Below, piece by piece: positions 1 to 6,010 of a stretch of DNA of 6,010 nucleotides. Below the pieces are notes generated by a model. The model did not search any database. It was not told where the DNA came from and saw only the letters and a list, made by a program, of their open reading frames with translations. Origin of the DNA: Paracoccaceae bacterium (lineage in GTDB: Bacteria; Pseudomonadota; Alphaproteobacteria; Rhodobacterales; Rhodobacteraceae). How positions within the stretch are numbered: position 1 is the stretch's first letter; the number at the start of each line of letters is the position of its first letter. The position numbers and the translations under genes are program-made. The stretch is taken from NCBI GenBank assembly GCA_026982255.1, contig JALSHL010000292.1, forward strand, positions 1 to 6,010, given 5' to 3'.

Positions 1-842
1 CTCTGGAAAAACAGCTCGTGCCTGATGGTCGAGAAACCGGACTGTTTCAGTTGTTCGACAAAGGCCGGAATCCGCCAGATGGACATCTTTTCGGGTGACA
101 CGAAGCTTTCGATGATCTTTTCGCTGGTAAGCTCGGTCGGGATGCGCAGATCGTCAAAAGCGCCTATATCGGTATTGTCGGTCAGGGTTTTATCCAGAAA
201 GCGCCATTGTGTTGCGCGGGAAAGTTTCCATTCGCCGGGCAGCAACTGGGCCCGGTCGGCCTGAATGCGGCGGACCAGAACGCCCGACGGAGTGAATTCA
301 TGGAACCGCACGTTATAGAGGATGGTTCCGTCGCTGTTGGACGCATTGGCCTGTATGACGAACTGGCTGTCGTCATTGGCCTGGCGCAACCAGAGCCGAC
401 CTGCGGAAATCGATAGCTGGCTTCGCGCCTTGTTGGAATAATCCGCACGGATTTCATCGGTTTTGCGAACGGTGGCGGCGACAATCGGATTGAAAAAGGC
501 GACAGAAAGAACACCCAGAATTACTGCAACCGACACCGGCGCCATAAGGATTTTCAAGGCGGACACGCCGGATGCGCGAACGATGACCAACTCGCTGGTC
601 CGGCTGAGGGAAATAAAGGTAAACAGACTGGTAAGAAGAATGACCAGAGGGAAGGTAACCATCAACGCTTGCGGAATCGTGGTGATAAGAAGCGTTATTG
701 TAGTGTTCAGATCAAGGTTCTTGCCCTGGATAATACGCAATTGCTCGGTCGTATTGAGCAGAAGGATAAGTATGAATATCCCGATCTGGACCTTTATCAG
801 GTTGGAAAGAAACCTGCGTACAATATAGAGCGTCAGGGTCAT
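1..842 (-). CDS. lptG: LptG, LPS export ABC transporter permease (partial, C-terminus off the left edge)
   Basis: LptG pairs with LptF as the inner-membrane permease of the LptB2FG transporter, which extracts lipopolysaccharide and passes it to the periplasmic Lpt bridge. I translated the minus strand from the ATG at 842-840. The frame stays open to the window edge and gives 280 residues, against about 360 for the family, so the last 80 or so residues (TM4-6) are missing. Visible parts are TM1 at about residues 14-32, TM2 at 48-78, the conserved cytoplasmic stretch SELVIVRASGVSALKI at 83-98, TM3 at 100-122, and a beta-rich periplasmic domain from about 130 to 260. The fragment ends on IRHELFFQ, where the family re-enters the membrane. 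The start is fixed by the ATGA overlap with the lptF stop, which implies translational coupling. Six Ile codons are ATA, a codon I do not see in pepA. Family assignment is by sequence pattern and by the lptF neighbour. Confidence 0.93.
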   Translation of the reverse strand, partial: MTLTLYIVRRFLSNLIKVQIGIFILILLLNTTEQLRIIQGKNLDLNTTITLLITTIPQALMVTFPLVILLTSLFTFISLSRTSELVIVRASGVSALKILMAPVSVAVILGVLSVAFFNPIVAATVRKTDEIRADYSNKARSQLSISAGRLWLRQANDDSQFVIQANASNSDGTILYNVRFHEFTPSGVLVRRIQADRAQLLPGEWKLSRATQWRFLDKTLTDNTDIGAFDDLRIPTELTSEKIIESFVSPEKMSIWRIPAFVEQLKQSGFSTIRHELFFQ

Positions 843-1963
843 GCCAATCGCTCCGTTCCCTGTTCGGGTCGTCCGCGGGACGTTGCCAGAATCAACAAGG
901 TGGCGGCATACAAAAGGGAGCCGGCAGCCGGAATGTAGGCAACCCAGAAAAGTGCCGGCACGGTGGTGATGATCGATTTGACCATCAACGATGCCGTAAC
1001 AACGAACAACCCGAGAAACGAGGTCCCGGCAATGCGCACCGCAAAACCGGAGCGACGGTATTTTGCCGTGAGCAACAGCGCCGCAGCCAGAAGAGGCAGC
1101 GCAAGGCCGAGCAGGGGTTGCGCAAGCCGGTTGTGCAGTTCCGCAACCAGCACGCCGATAGGGTGCTTGACCCCGGATGCGATCAGGGCCTGCGGATCAA
1201 GCAATTCACGCAAGCCGAATTCGATAGGCTCGCGGAACCGGTTCGACGTGCGCTTCAGCAGGCTTGTGAGGTCGAAAACGAAATTCTCGAATTCCACCAG
1301 ATTGAGCGTATTATCGGCCGGACTGTAGCGCTGCATTACCCCTTTGGACATGACAAGGCGCAGTTCGTCTTCGTCCTTGAGCAATAGCGCCTCCTGTGCG
1401 GAATAAGTGACAGGAAAGGCCGGATCGCGCTGGTCATTCAGGAACAACCCCTGGATTTCGCCGGCTTTGCTGGAATCACGGATGAAAATCGTCAAACCCT
1501 TTTCCGGATGAATGAACCGCTTTTCCCGCAACAGGGAATTGACCGCATCCTTGCGAATGGCGTCGATTTTGTCGGCAAGGCGGGTATTGGCCGTCGGGGC
1601 CAGGGCAAGCACCAGTATATACATGGCGGTGGCAACGAACATACCGTAGAAAAACACAGGACGTGCAATCCGCATGGGTGACAGACCGGCAGACATGATG
1701 ACCACCATTTCGGATTCTCCGAACAACTTGTTTACAGCATAAAGGCTGGCGATGAAGGCCGATACCGGCAGCACCAGCAACAACACGTTCGGCAGGATCA
1801 GGACCGAGAATTCCAGAAATATAAAACCCGAGCGGCCATTGTCGATAATCAGCTCCACCAGCGGCAGGGTCTGGCCCAGCCACAGGATACCGGCCAGCGC
1901 CAGAGTGAAAAACCCGAATGGCGCAAGCAGTTGCAGGAAAATATATCTGTCGAGCCGGTTCAC
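839..1963 (-). CDS. lptF: LptF, LPS export ABC transporter permease
   Basis: This is the partner permease of LptG in LptB2FG, an integral inner-membrane protein acting in lipopolysaccharide transport. The 374-residue length is normal for the family. TM1 lies at about residues 15-37, TM2 at 50-78 and TM3 at 100-123. The signature FGESEMVVIMSAGLSPMRIA sits at 81-100, between TM2 and TM3. A periplasmic jellyroll-type domain spans about 130-265 and includes GLTIFIRD at 156-163. The segment ELHNRLAQPLLGLALPLLAA at 275-294 leads into TM4, with TM5 at about 308-330 and TM6 at 336-360. The start codon is GTG (1963-1961), preceded by AAAGGA at 1979-1974 with a 10-base gap. The 3' end overlaps lptG in ATGA (842-839). 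The gene is divergent from pepA, so its promoter should lie in 1964-2111. LptB is not in the window, as is usual because lptB lies elsewhere in most genomes. Confidence 0.95.
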   Translation of the reverse strand: MNRLDRYIFLQLLAPFGFFTLALAGILWLGQTLPLVELIIDNGRSGFIFLEFSVLILPNVLLLVLPVSAFIASLYAVNKLFGESEMVVIMSAGLSPMRIARPVFFYGMFVATAMYILVLALAPTANTRLADKIDAIRKDAVNSLLREKRFIHPEKGLTIFIRDSSKAGEIQGLFLNDQRDPAFPVTYSAQEALLLKDEDELRLVMSKGVMQRYSPADNTLNLVEFENFVFDLTSLLKRTSNRFREPIEFGLRELLDPQALIASGVKHPIGVLVAELHNRLAQPLLGLALPLLAAALLLTAKYRRSGFAVRIAGTSFLGLFVVTASLMVKSIITTVPALFWVAYIPAAGSLLYAATLLILATSRGRPEQGTERLA

Positions 1964-2111
1964 GAGTCGGGATTCCTTTCGCCGCGGAGTTTATCGCAAT
2001 GACGGTCGCCGCGTCACCCCGTGATAGGGGGGAATGGCAACTGGTCAAGCGGTTGTTATGGGGTTACCAAGGATAAAAGCGGGATTCTGCCGGTTTATCG
2101 AGGAGAAACAG
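1964..2111. promoter_or_regulatory. Divergent intergenic region between lptF and pepA
   Basis: These 148 bases must carry the promoters of both lptFG (minus) and pepA-holC (plus). The best candidate for lptF is GTGACG (2017-2012) with GATAAA (1995-1990) at 16-base spacing, each matching 4 of 6 consensus bases. It would give a leader of roughly 20 bases before the GTG. For pepA the options are weaker: TTGTTA (2053-2058) with TAAAAG (2074-2079), at 15-base spacing. A short inverted repeat, TCAC-CCC-GTGA (2014-2024), overlaps the lptF -35 candidate and could be an operator or chance. The need for promoters here follows from the gene layout. The specific hexamers are guesses. Confidence 0.4.
2101..2105 (+). 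promoter_or_regulatory. Ribosome binding site that fixes the pepA start
   Basis: AGGAG lies 6 bases before the ATG at 2112-2114. The open frame extends further upstream to an ATG at 2034, but that start has no properly spaced site. It would also add 26 residues (beginning MATGQAVVMG) that do not resemble a PepA N-terminus. The Shine-Dalgarno sequence and the resulting normal family length both favour 2112. Confidence 0.85.
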
Positions 2112-3578
2112 ATGACAAATCCGATCAACATCACTTTTGACGAAATTGCGCTCGACGATATTGCGGGCATCACCGGCAAGCTGGCGGTTCTGGTCAGCCC
2201 CGACGGCAAGCTGGATACCATGGCACGCCGCGTGAACCGTCTGTCGAAAGGGGCGGTGGCACGGCTGATCGAAAGCGAACAATTTGCCGGCCTTGATATC
2301 GGCGAAGGGGTGACTTTCGCCTTTCCCGCCGGCATGGCGGCGGAGGCGGTTCTGGCGGTGAAACTGCCGAAACGCCCGAGCGTTGCCGAGGCCCGCAAGG
2401 CCGGTGCCGCGCTGGCCAGGTTCAAGGGGAACGAGGCGCTGACCGCGCTGCTGGCCTCCAATCCGAAAGCCGCGGACATTTCCTATGGTCTTGCGCTGCG
2501 GGCATATGCCTTTGACGAACACAAGACAGGGGAGCGCAAGAAGCCGCTCGGCGCCACGATCATCGTGACCGATCCCGAAGCCATCGCAGCAGAGGCCGTG
2601 CCGATGGCGGCGCTCAGCGAAGCGGTATTCTTTACCCGCGATCTGGTCAACGAGCCGTCGAACGTGCTGACGACCGAGGATTTTGCCGCACGCTTGGCGG
2701 CGATGCATGAACTCGGTCTGGACGTCGAGATTCTGGAAGAGGCGGAGCTGGAAAAACTCGGGATGCGCACATTGCTCGCCGTAGGGCAGGGGTCAAGCAG
2801 CCCGTCGAAGGTTGTGGTGATGCGCTGGAACGGTGGCGGTGACGAGGCCCCGTTCGCGCTGGTCGGCAAAGGCGTGGTTTTCGACACCGGCGGAATTTCC
2901 ATCAAGCCTTCGGCAGGCATGGAAGACATGACCATGGATATGGGCGGGGCTGCTGTGGTCTCCGGCGTCATGCGGGCGCTGGCGTTGCGCAAGGCGAAGG
3001 CCAATGTGGTCGGGGTTGTCGGGCTGGTGGAAAACATGCCGGACGGCAACGCCATGCGTCCGGGCGATGTGATCCGCTCGATGAAGGGCGATACGATCGA
3101 GGTCAACAATACCGACGCCGAGGGGCGGCTCGTTCTGGCCGATATCCTCTGGTATACGCAGGAACGGTTCAATCCCGTCGGCATGATCGATCTGGCGACG
3201 CTGACCGGGGCAATCATCATCGGGCTGGGCCATGAAAACGCCGGTGTGTTTTCCAACAACGACAGGCTGTGCAACGATTTCCTGAAGGCCGCGAAGGCCG
3301 AGGACGAGGGCGCATGGCGGATGCCGCTTTCGCCCGCCTATGACAAGCTGCTGAAATCGCGTGTGGCCGATATGAAGAACTCCTGCGGACGTCCGGCGGG
3401 GTCCTCGACGGCCGGGCAGTTTCTGCAACGCTTTGTCAAAAAGGATACCCCGTGGATCCATCTGGACATTGCCGGTGTGGCCTTGCTGAAAGAGGATAGC
3501 ACGCTAGCCCCGAAAGGAGCGACCGGCTGGGGGGTGCGGGCGCTCGACCGGCTGATCCGCGATACGATCGAGGGCTGA
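2112..3578 (+). CDS. pepA: Leucyl aminopeptidase, M17 family (PepA)
   Basis: This is a cytosolic dimetal aminopeptidase that removes N-terminal residues, preferably leucine, from peptides during peptide turnover. It forms hexamers in characterised relatives, and E. coli PepA also binds DNA at cer/carAB, which should not be assumed here. The 488-residue length fits the family. An N-terminal macro-like domain covers about 1-165 and the catalytic domain the rest. The signature NTDAEGRL is at 333-340. Metal ligands by alignment to E. coli are K253, D258, D276, D335 and E337, and the catalytic residues are K265 and R339. All sit at a constant offset of 17 from the E. coli positions, so the active site is intact. 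VGKGVVFDTGGISIKPS (251-267) is canonical. holC follows after 2 bases, indicating an operon. A longer start at 2034 is possible but unlikely. Confidence 0.97.
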   Translation: MTNPINITFDEIALDDIAGITGKLAVLVSPDGKLDTMARRVNRLSKGAVARLIESEQFAGLDIGEGVTFAFPAGMAAEAVLAVKLPKRPSVAEARKAGAALARFKGNEALTALLASNPKAADISYGLALRAYAFDEHKTGERKKPLGATIIVTDPEAIAAEAVPMAALSEAVFFTRDLVNEPSNVLTTEDFAARLAAMHELGLDVEILEEAELEKLGMRTLLAVGQGSSSPSKVVVMRWNGGGDEAPFALVGKGVVFDTGGISIKPSAGMEDMTMDMGGAAVVSGVMRALALRKAKANVVGVVGLVENMPDGNAMRPGDVIRSMKGDTIEVNNTDAEGRLVLADILWYTQERFNPVGMIDLATLTGAIIIGLGHENAGVFSNNDRLCNDFLKAAKAEDEGAWRMPLSPAYDKLLKSRVADMKNSCGRPAGSSTAGQFLQRFVKKDTPWIHLDIAGVALLKEDSTLAPKGATGWGVRALDRLIRDTIEG

Positions 3579-3580
3579 TC

Positions 3581-4033
3581 GTGGCCGAAGTCCTGTTTTA
3601 CCACCTGACCCGCACGCCGCTGGAACGCACTTTGCCGGAGTTGCTGGAAAAGTCGTTGCAGCGGGGCTGGCGGGCGATGGTAAAGGGGGGCGATGCCGAC
3701 AGGCTGGCGTTTCTGGATGAAAAACTCTGGACCTATCGCGACGATTCCTTTCTGCCGCACGGGACGGAAAACGGCGCGATGCAGCCGGTTTTCCTGACTT
3801 GCGGCGACGAGGTGCCGAATGCTGCCGAAATCGTCTTTCTCGTGGACGGCGCGGAGATGCCGCCCGACAGCATGTCGGCATTCGAACGGGTGTGCCTGCT
3901 GTTCGACGGTAACGACCCCGCGGCGGTCGAGGCGGCGCGGGGGGTGTGGAAGGTCGTGACCGCTGCCGGCCTTCCCGCGAAATACTGGGCGCAGGAAGAC
4001 GGTGGCTGGAAACAGAAAGCCGCAAGCGGTTAG
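3581..4033 (+). CDS. holC: DNA polymerase III chi subunit (HolC)
   Basis: HolC is an accessory subunit of the DNA polymerase III clamp-loader complex. In E. coli it links the loader to single-stranded DNA-binding protein through the SSB C-terminus. The 150-residue length is normal for the family. It opens with MAEVLFYHLTRTPLERTLPEL, a typical start. The conserved core LDEKLWTYRDDSFLPHG lies at 45-61, QPVFL at 68-72, a short hydrophobic strand EIVFLVDG at 83-90, and RVCLLFDG at 103-110. The C-terminal part has W123, K124, G130, Y135, W136 and Q138 as chi proteins do. The start is GTG, 2 bases after the pepA stop. GAGGG inside the pepA tail (3570-3574) serves as ribosome binding site at 6-base spacing, so the two genes are probably co-transcribed and coupled. 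The stop TAG (4031-4033) overlaps the end of the opposing usp gene. Confidence 0.93.
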   Translation: MAEVLFYHLTRTPLERTLPELLEKSLQRGWRAMVKGGDADRLAFLDEKLWTYRDDSFLPHGTENGAMQPVFLTCGDEVPNAAEIVFLVDGAEMPPDSMSAFERVCLLFDGNDPAAVEAARGVWKVVTAAGLPAKYWAQEDGGWKQKAASG

Positions 4034-4854
4034 TGCGAGAGCAGAACCGGCACTTTTGCCTTTTTCAGAACCGTGTTGGTGACACCGCCGAACAGGTCCT
4101 CGGCCAGCTTGGAATGCTCGTATGCCCCCATGACCAGAATGCCGGAACCGGTTTCGTCTACCGCATCCAGAATGGCGGCTGCAATGCCGCCTTTGCCGCG
4201 CGGTTTCTGCATGGCTCTGGCCGGAATATTGTGGCGCTGCAAATGGGTCATGATCGGTTTCAGCACGTCGTCGTAGTCTTCATCATGACCGACGGTCAGC
4301 ACGGTGACCTCGGATTTCGATTCCAGAATTTTCATCGCGTCCGACATGGCCCGCGCGGCCGCCCGGCGGTTGTCCCAGGCCAGCAAGGCGCGGTCCGACA
4401 GTTCCTCGGTCCGGTAGTCTTCCGGCACCACCAGAACCGGGCGACCGGAGTTGCGGGTGATGATGTCCGGATGGATTTCCATATGCTGATACTGGCTGTC
4501 GCTATCGTTTGCACCCATGATGACGATGTCGTAGGTGCGGGCGACCTCCATAAGTTTTTCGTCAGCCTCGCCGAATACATCCAGATAATGCACCTTGTCG
4601 CTTTCCAGATCGGTGGTTGCTGTCTCGAAAGCCTTGCGGACCTTGGCGCGATGCTCCCGGTCGGCTTCCTCCAGCTGTTCCATGGCGCTTTGCGGCAGGT
4701 GGCTGCCGTAGGAATACAGGACCGTCGGCAATCCGTGGGTGAGGATACCGGTCAGGTGGGCGTCGTATTTCCGCGCCATCAGCATCCCGACATTGAGCGC
4801 ACATTCCGCGCCTCTGGTCCCGTTATAGGCCACCAGAATATTCTTGATAGACAT
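4030..4854 (-). CDS. Tandem-domain universal stress protein (UspA superfamily)
   Basis: This is a soluble cytoplasmic protein of two fused Usp domains, 274 residues. Family members are induced by starvation, oxygen limitation or other stress, and their biochemical role is usually unknown. Domain 1 (about 1-147) opens with the beta-strand KNILVAYNG at 4-12 and closes with RPVLVVP (138-144). It lacks a recognisable nucleotide-binding loop. Domain 2 (about 154-274) starts at RALLAWDN (155-162). It carries the degenerate loop MGAYEHSKLAEDLFGGVT (242-259) before the terminal strand VPVLLSH. Glu246 occupies the position of the second glycine in the G-2X-G-9X-G consensus. The start is the ATG at 4854-4852, with AAGGGGA (4866-4860) 5 bases upstream. 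A TTG at 4905 would add 17 unlikely residues and cross the promoter. A likely FNR-type box lies upstream, suggesting anaerobic induction. The cellular target cannot be inferred. Confidence 0.93.
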   Translation of the reverse strand: MSIKNILVAYNGTRGAECALNVGMLMARKYDAHLTGILTHGLPTVLYSYGSHLPQSAMEQLEEADREHRAKVRKAFETATTDLESDKVHYLDVFGEADEKLMEVARTYDIVIMGANDSDSQYQHMEIHPDIITRNSGRPVLVVPEDYRTEELSDRALLAWDNRRAAARAMSDAMKILESKSEVTVLTVGHDEDYDDVLKPIMTHLQRHNIPARAMQKPRGKGGIAAAILDAVDETGSGILVMGAYEHSKLAEDLFGGVTNTVLKKAKVPVLLSH

Positions 4855-4876
4855 GGCATTCCCCTTGTTGCTGCGT

Positions 4877-4889
4877 TGGTCAAACCCTA
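4877..4889 (-). promoter_or_regulatory. Candidate -10 element and start site of usp
   Basis: On the minus strand TAGGGT (4889-4884) retains the three most conserved positions of a -10 hexamer (T, A and final T). If the FNR-type box centred at 4918.5 acts as a class II site at -41.5, the transcription start falls at 4877 and this hexamer at -12 to -7. The leader would then be about 22 bases and include the ribosome binding site. The hexamer sits in the palindrome CCCTAGGG (4885-4892). It is inferred from spacing and not from strong consensus. Confidence 0.4.
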
Positions 4890-4911
4890 GGGGAAAACCG
4901 GCCAAACCGCC

Positions 4912-4925
4912 TTGATTCAGATCAT
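4912..4925. promoter_or_regulatory. FNR/Anr (FnrL)-type operator upstream of usp
   Basis: The sequence TTGAT-TCAG-ATCAT matches 9 of the 10 defined bases of the FNR consensus TTGAT-N4-ATCAA. It lies entirely in the 75-base gap between the aspartic protease stop (4930) and usp, with its centre 64 bases upstream of the usp ATG. FNR-family regulators are active when their iron-sulfur cluster is intact under low oxygen, and Usp genes are known targets of such regulators in several Proteobacteria. The position fits activation of usp. The flanking protease gene ends here and does not start here, so usp is the only gene placed to respond. Confidence 0.7.
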
Positions 4926-4929
4926 GGGC

Positions 4930-5508
4930 CTATCGTTGCAGTTGCAACCGGTCGCCGACGATCTCGAATCGCTGGAACCGGCGCAGGTAGGACATCCCGA
5001 GAAGGGACATATCCATTTCGCTCCCGTTGACCGAGGCCGGCACATCCGTATCGACGAAACCGGCAAACTCCAGCGTGTTGATTGTCACTCCGGCGGTGCG
5101 CACAACACCGTTCGCGGTGCGGGCGCGCCCGATGTAGCGCAGCGCATCGGGGTCCAGACCGGCCTTTACGGCATCCCGCGGCGCCAGAACGATATCGCTG
5201 GCACCGGTGTCGATCACGAAGGTAATCTTTTCGCCGTTCACCCGCAGGTCGGCATAGAAATGTCCGTCCAGCGCGCGCGGAATAGCGATGGTGTCACCCG
5301 AGATCATCACCCCTTCGCGCGGAAACAGTTGCTGGCGGATGGTGTCGCGGAAGCCATAGGCGACCAGCGCGGCCATGAAAATCAGCAGCCAGATCAGCGC
5401 CGCCTGCAACATGGAGCCGAGGCGCCCGCGATAGGCCACCAGAACATAGGACCCCGCAGCGATACCGATCAGGGAAAGATAGACGATCTGGGCCGCGTTT
5501 TCGTTCAT
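4930..5508 (-). CDS. Membrane-anchored retropepsin-like aspartic protease (clan AA, TIGR02281 type)
   Basis: This is a predicted single-domain aspartic protease of the retroviral type, which would act as a dimer with one catalytic Asp from each subunit. It has 192 residues. Two hydrophobic segments lie at about 8-26 and 33-51, followed by a linker and a protease domain from about 75. The catalytic motif is DTGAS at 100-104 in FVIDTGASDIVL. The family's second hallmark, SLLGMSYLRRFQRFEIVGDRL, lies at 168-188. With two membrane segments both ends would be on the same side, and I infer, without proof, that the protease domain is periplasmic. The ATG at 5508-5506 follows the MarC stop by one base (TAG-A-ATG) without a strong ribosome binding site, suggesting coupled translation. 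A longer start at 5574 inside marC gives a Cys-rich, unlikely N-terminus. Substrates are unknown for this family. Confidence 0.9.
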   Translation of the reverse strand: MNENAAQIVYLSLIGIAAGSYVLVAYRGRLGSMLQAALIWLLIFMAALVAYGFRDTIRQQLFPREGVMISGDTIAIPRALDGHFYADLRVNGEKITFVIDTGASDIVLAPRDAVKAGLDPDALRYIGRARTANGVVRTAGVTINTLEFAGFVDTDVPASVNGSEMDMSLLGMSYLRRFQRFEIVGDRLQLQR

Positions 5509-5509
5509 T

Positions 5510-6010
5510 CTACAGCCCGAACAACCCGTAGTCCCGCAGCCCGTCCAGCACGAATTGCACCGAAAGCGCCGCAAGAAACATGCCCATCAGGCGGGTTACA
5601 AGGTTGATGCCGGTATGGCCCAGCGCCCGTTCCATCGCACCGGCGGTCAGGAAAAACAGGAAAACGATCAACAGCACCGACAGCATGACCGCATATACCG
5701 CGATCTGCGCCGTGATGTTGCCGGAATACTGCCCCATCAGCAGGATCATCGAGGTCATCGCTCCCGGTCCGGCAATCAGCGGCATGGCAAGCGGAAAGAT
5801 GGCAGGGTCGGCGCTGTCATCCTCGTCCGCGGTTTTCTCGCGCCTTGGTGTGCGTTTCTCGAACAGCATTTCGATAGCGGTCAGGAACAGCAGCAACCCC
5901 CCGGAAATACGGAAGGCCGGCATGCCGATACCGATCTTGGTCAGCAGCCACTCGCCGAACAGACCGAATACCGTCAGGATGGCCATGCCGGTCAGCACGG
6001 CGCGCACGGC
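5510..6010 (-). CDS. MarC-family integral membrane protein (partial, N-terminus off the right edge)
   Basis: MarC/UPF0056 proteins are polytopic inner-membrane proteins of about 200 residues. An early link of MarC to multiple antibiotic resistance was not upheld, and no transport substrate is established. The frame is open to the window edge, so 166 C-terminal residues are present and about 40 are missing. Apparent start codons near the edge (GTG at 6007) are internal by family comparison. Visible features are the membrane segment following VRAVLTGM, the conserved FRISGGLLLFLTAIEMLF, a charged loop rich in Lys, Arg, Glu and Asp, then the signature PLAMPLIAGPGAMTSMILL. Two further hydrophobic segments follow, and the protein ends DYGLFGL. 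The stop TAG (5512-5510) is one base from the protease start, so the two genes probably form an operon. Confidence 0.93.
   Translation of the reverse strand, partial: AVRAVLTGMAILTVFGLFGEWLLTKIGIGMPAFRISGGLLLFLTAIEMLFEKRTPRREKTADEDDSADPAIFPLAMPLIAGPGAMTSMILLMGQYSGNITAQIAVYAVMLSVLLIVFLFFLTAGAMERALGHTGINLVTRLMGMFLAALSVQFVLDGLRDYGLFGL

Noticed and set aside
2017..2030. CCCC-GTGATA-GGGG hairpin in the lptF-pepA gap
   Set aside because: The stem is only four base pairs with no T-run and fits neither a terminator nor a known operator.
1476..2048. A 190-residue minus-strand frame overlapping lptF
   Set aside because: It is an alternative frame of lptF, rich in Arg, Cys and His. The LptF frame carries all family motifs without interruption.
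2034..2111. An N-terminal extension of PepA starting at the ATG at 2034
   Set aside because: The added 26 residues do not look like a PepA N-terminus, the ATG lacks a properly spaced ribosome binding site, and a strong AGGAG precedes the ATG at 2112, which gives the usual family length.
2045..3461. Long open frames on the minus strand opposite pepA (144 to 263 residues)
   Set aside because: They lie antisense to a gene with an intact active site. Their Arg-, Pro-, Ser- and His-rich translations resemble no family and are expected from high-GC third positions.
3946..4890. A 314-residue plus-strand open frame opposite usp
   Set aside because: It is a complementary-strand shadow of the well-supported Usp gene. 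It starts inside holC in another frame, and its translation has no recognisable domain.
4855..4929. An intrinsic terminator for the MarC-protease operon
   Set aside because: Only three-base stems can be drawn before the TTTT on the minus strand, too weak to call, and the region is better explained as the usp promoter.
4912..5607. A 231-residue plus-strand open frame opposite the protease and MarC genes
   Set aside because: It runs antisense to two convincing genes, has an unstructured composition, and has no support of its own.

Overview
The window reads as a stretch of housekeeping chromosome from an alphaproteobacterium, most probably a Rhodobacteraceae/Roseobacter-type organism. The reasons are the moderately high GC content, the protein sequences themselves (inferred from recognition, not from a search), and the gene set: lptG-lptF divergent from pepA-holC, then a two-domain universal stress protein, a membrane-anchored DTGAS-type aspartic protease and a MarC-family membrane protein. 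Nothing in it looks mobile. I see no insertion sequence, tRNA, rRNA, CRISPR array or phage gene.

Layout. Positions 1-842 (minus) hold the first 280 codons of lptG, cut by the left edge. It overlaps lptF (839-1963, minus) by 4 bases. A 148-base intergenic region (1964-2111) separates lptF from the divergent pepA (2112-3578, plus), which is followed 2 bases later by holC (3581-4033, plus). holC meets the opposing usp gene (4030-4854, minus) tail to tail with a 4-base overlap. A 75-base gap (4855-4929) upstream of usp contains a near-perfect FNR/Anr-type box. Upstream of that, a probable minus-strand operon runs from a MarC-family gene (5510 to beyond 6010, cut by the right edge) into the aspartic protease (4930-5508), with a single base between stop and start.

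How the genes work together. LptF and LptG form the membrane part of the LptB2FG transporter that extracts lipopolysaccharide from the inner membrane. PepA is a cytosolic dimetal leucyl aminopeptidase, and HolC is the chi subunit of the DNA polymerase III clamp-loader complex. The pepA-holC pairing and the divergent lptFG arrangement are widespread in Proteobacteria and do not imply a shared pathway. The usp gene is the one with a readable regulatory signal, which points to induction under low oxygen.

I did not find a previously undescribed system. The observations most worth checking are the FNR-type operator with a class II-compatible -10 element upstream of usp, the altered nucleotide-binding motif in that Usp, and the tail-to-tail stop-codon overlap of holC and usp, which leaves no room for a terminator.
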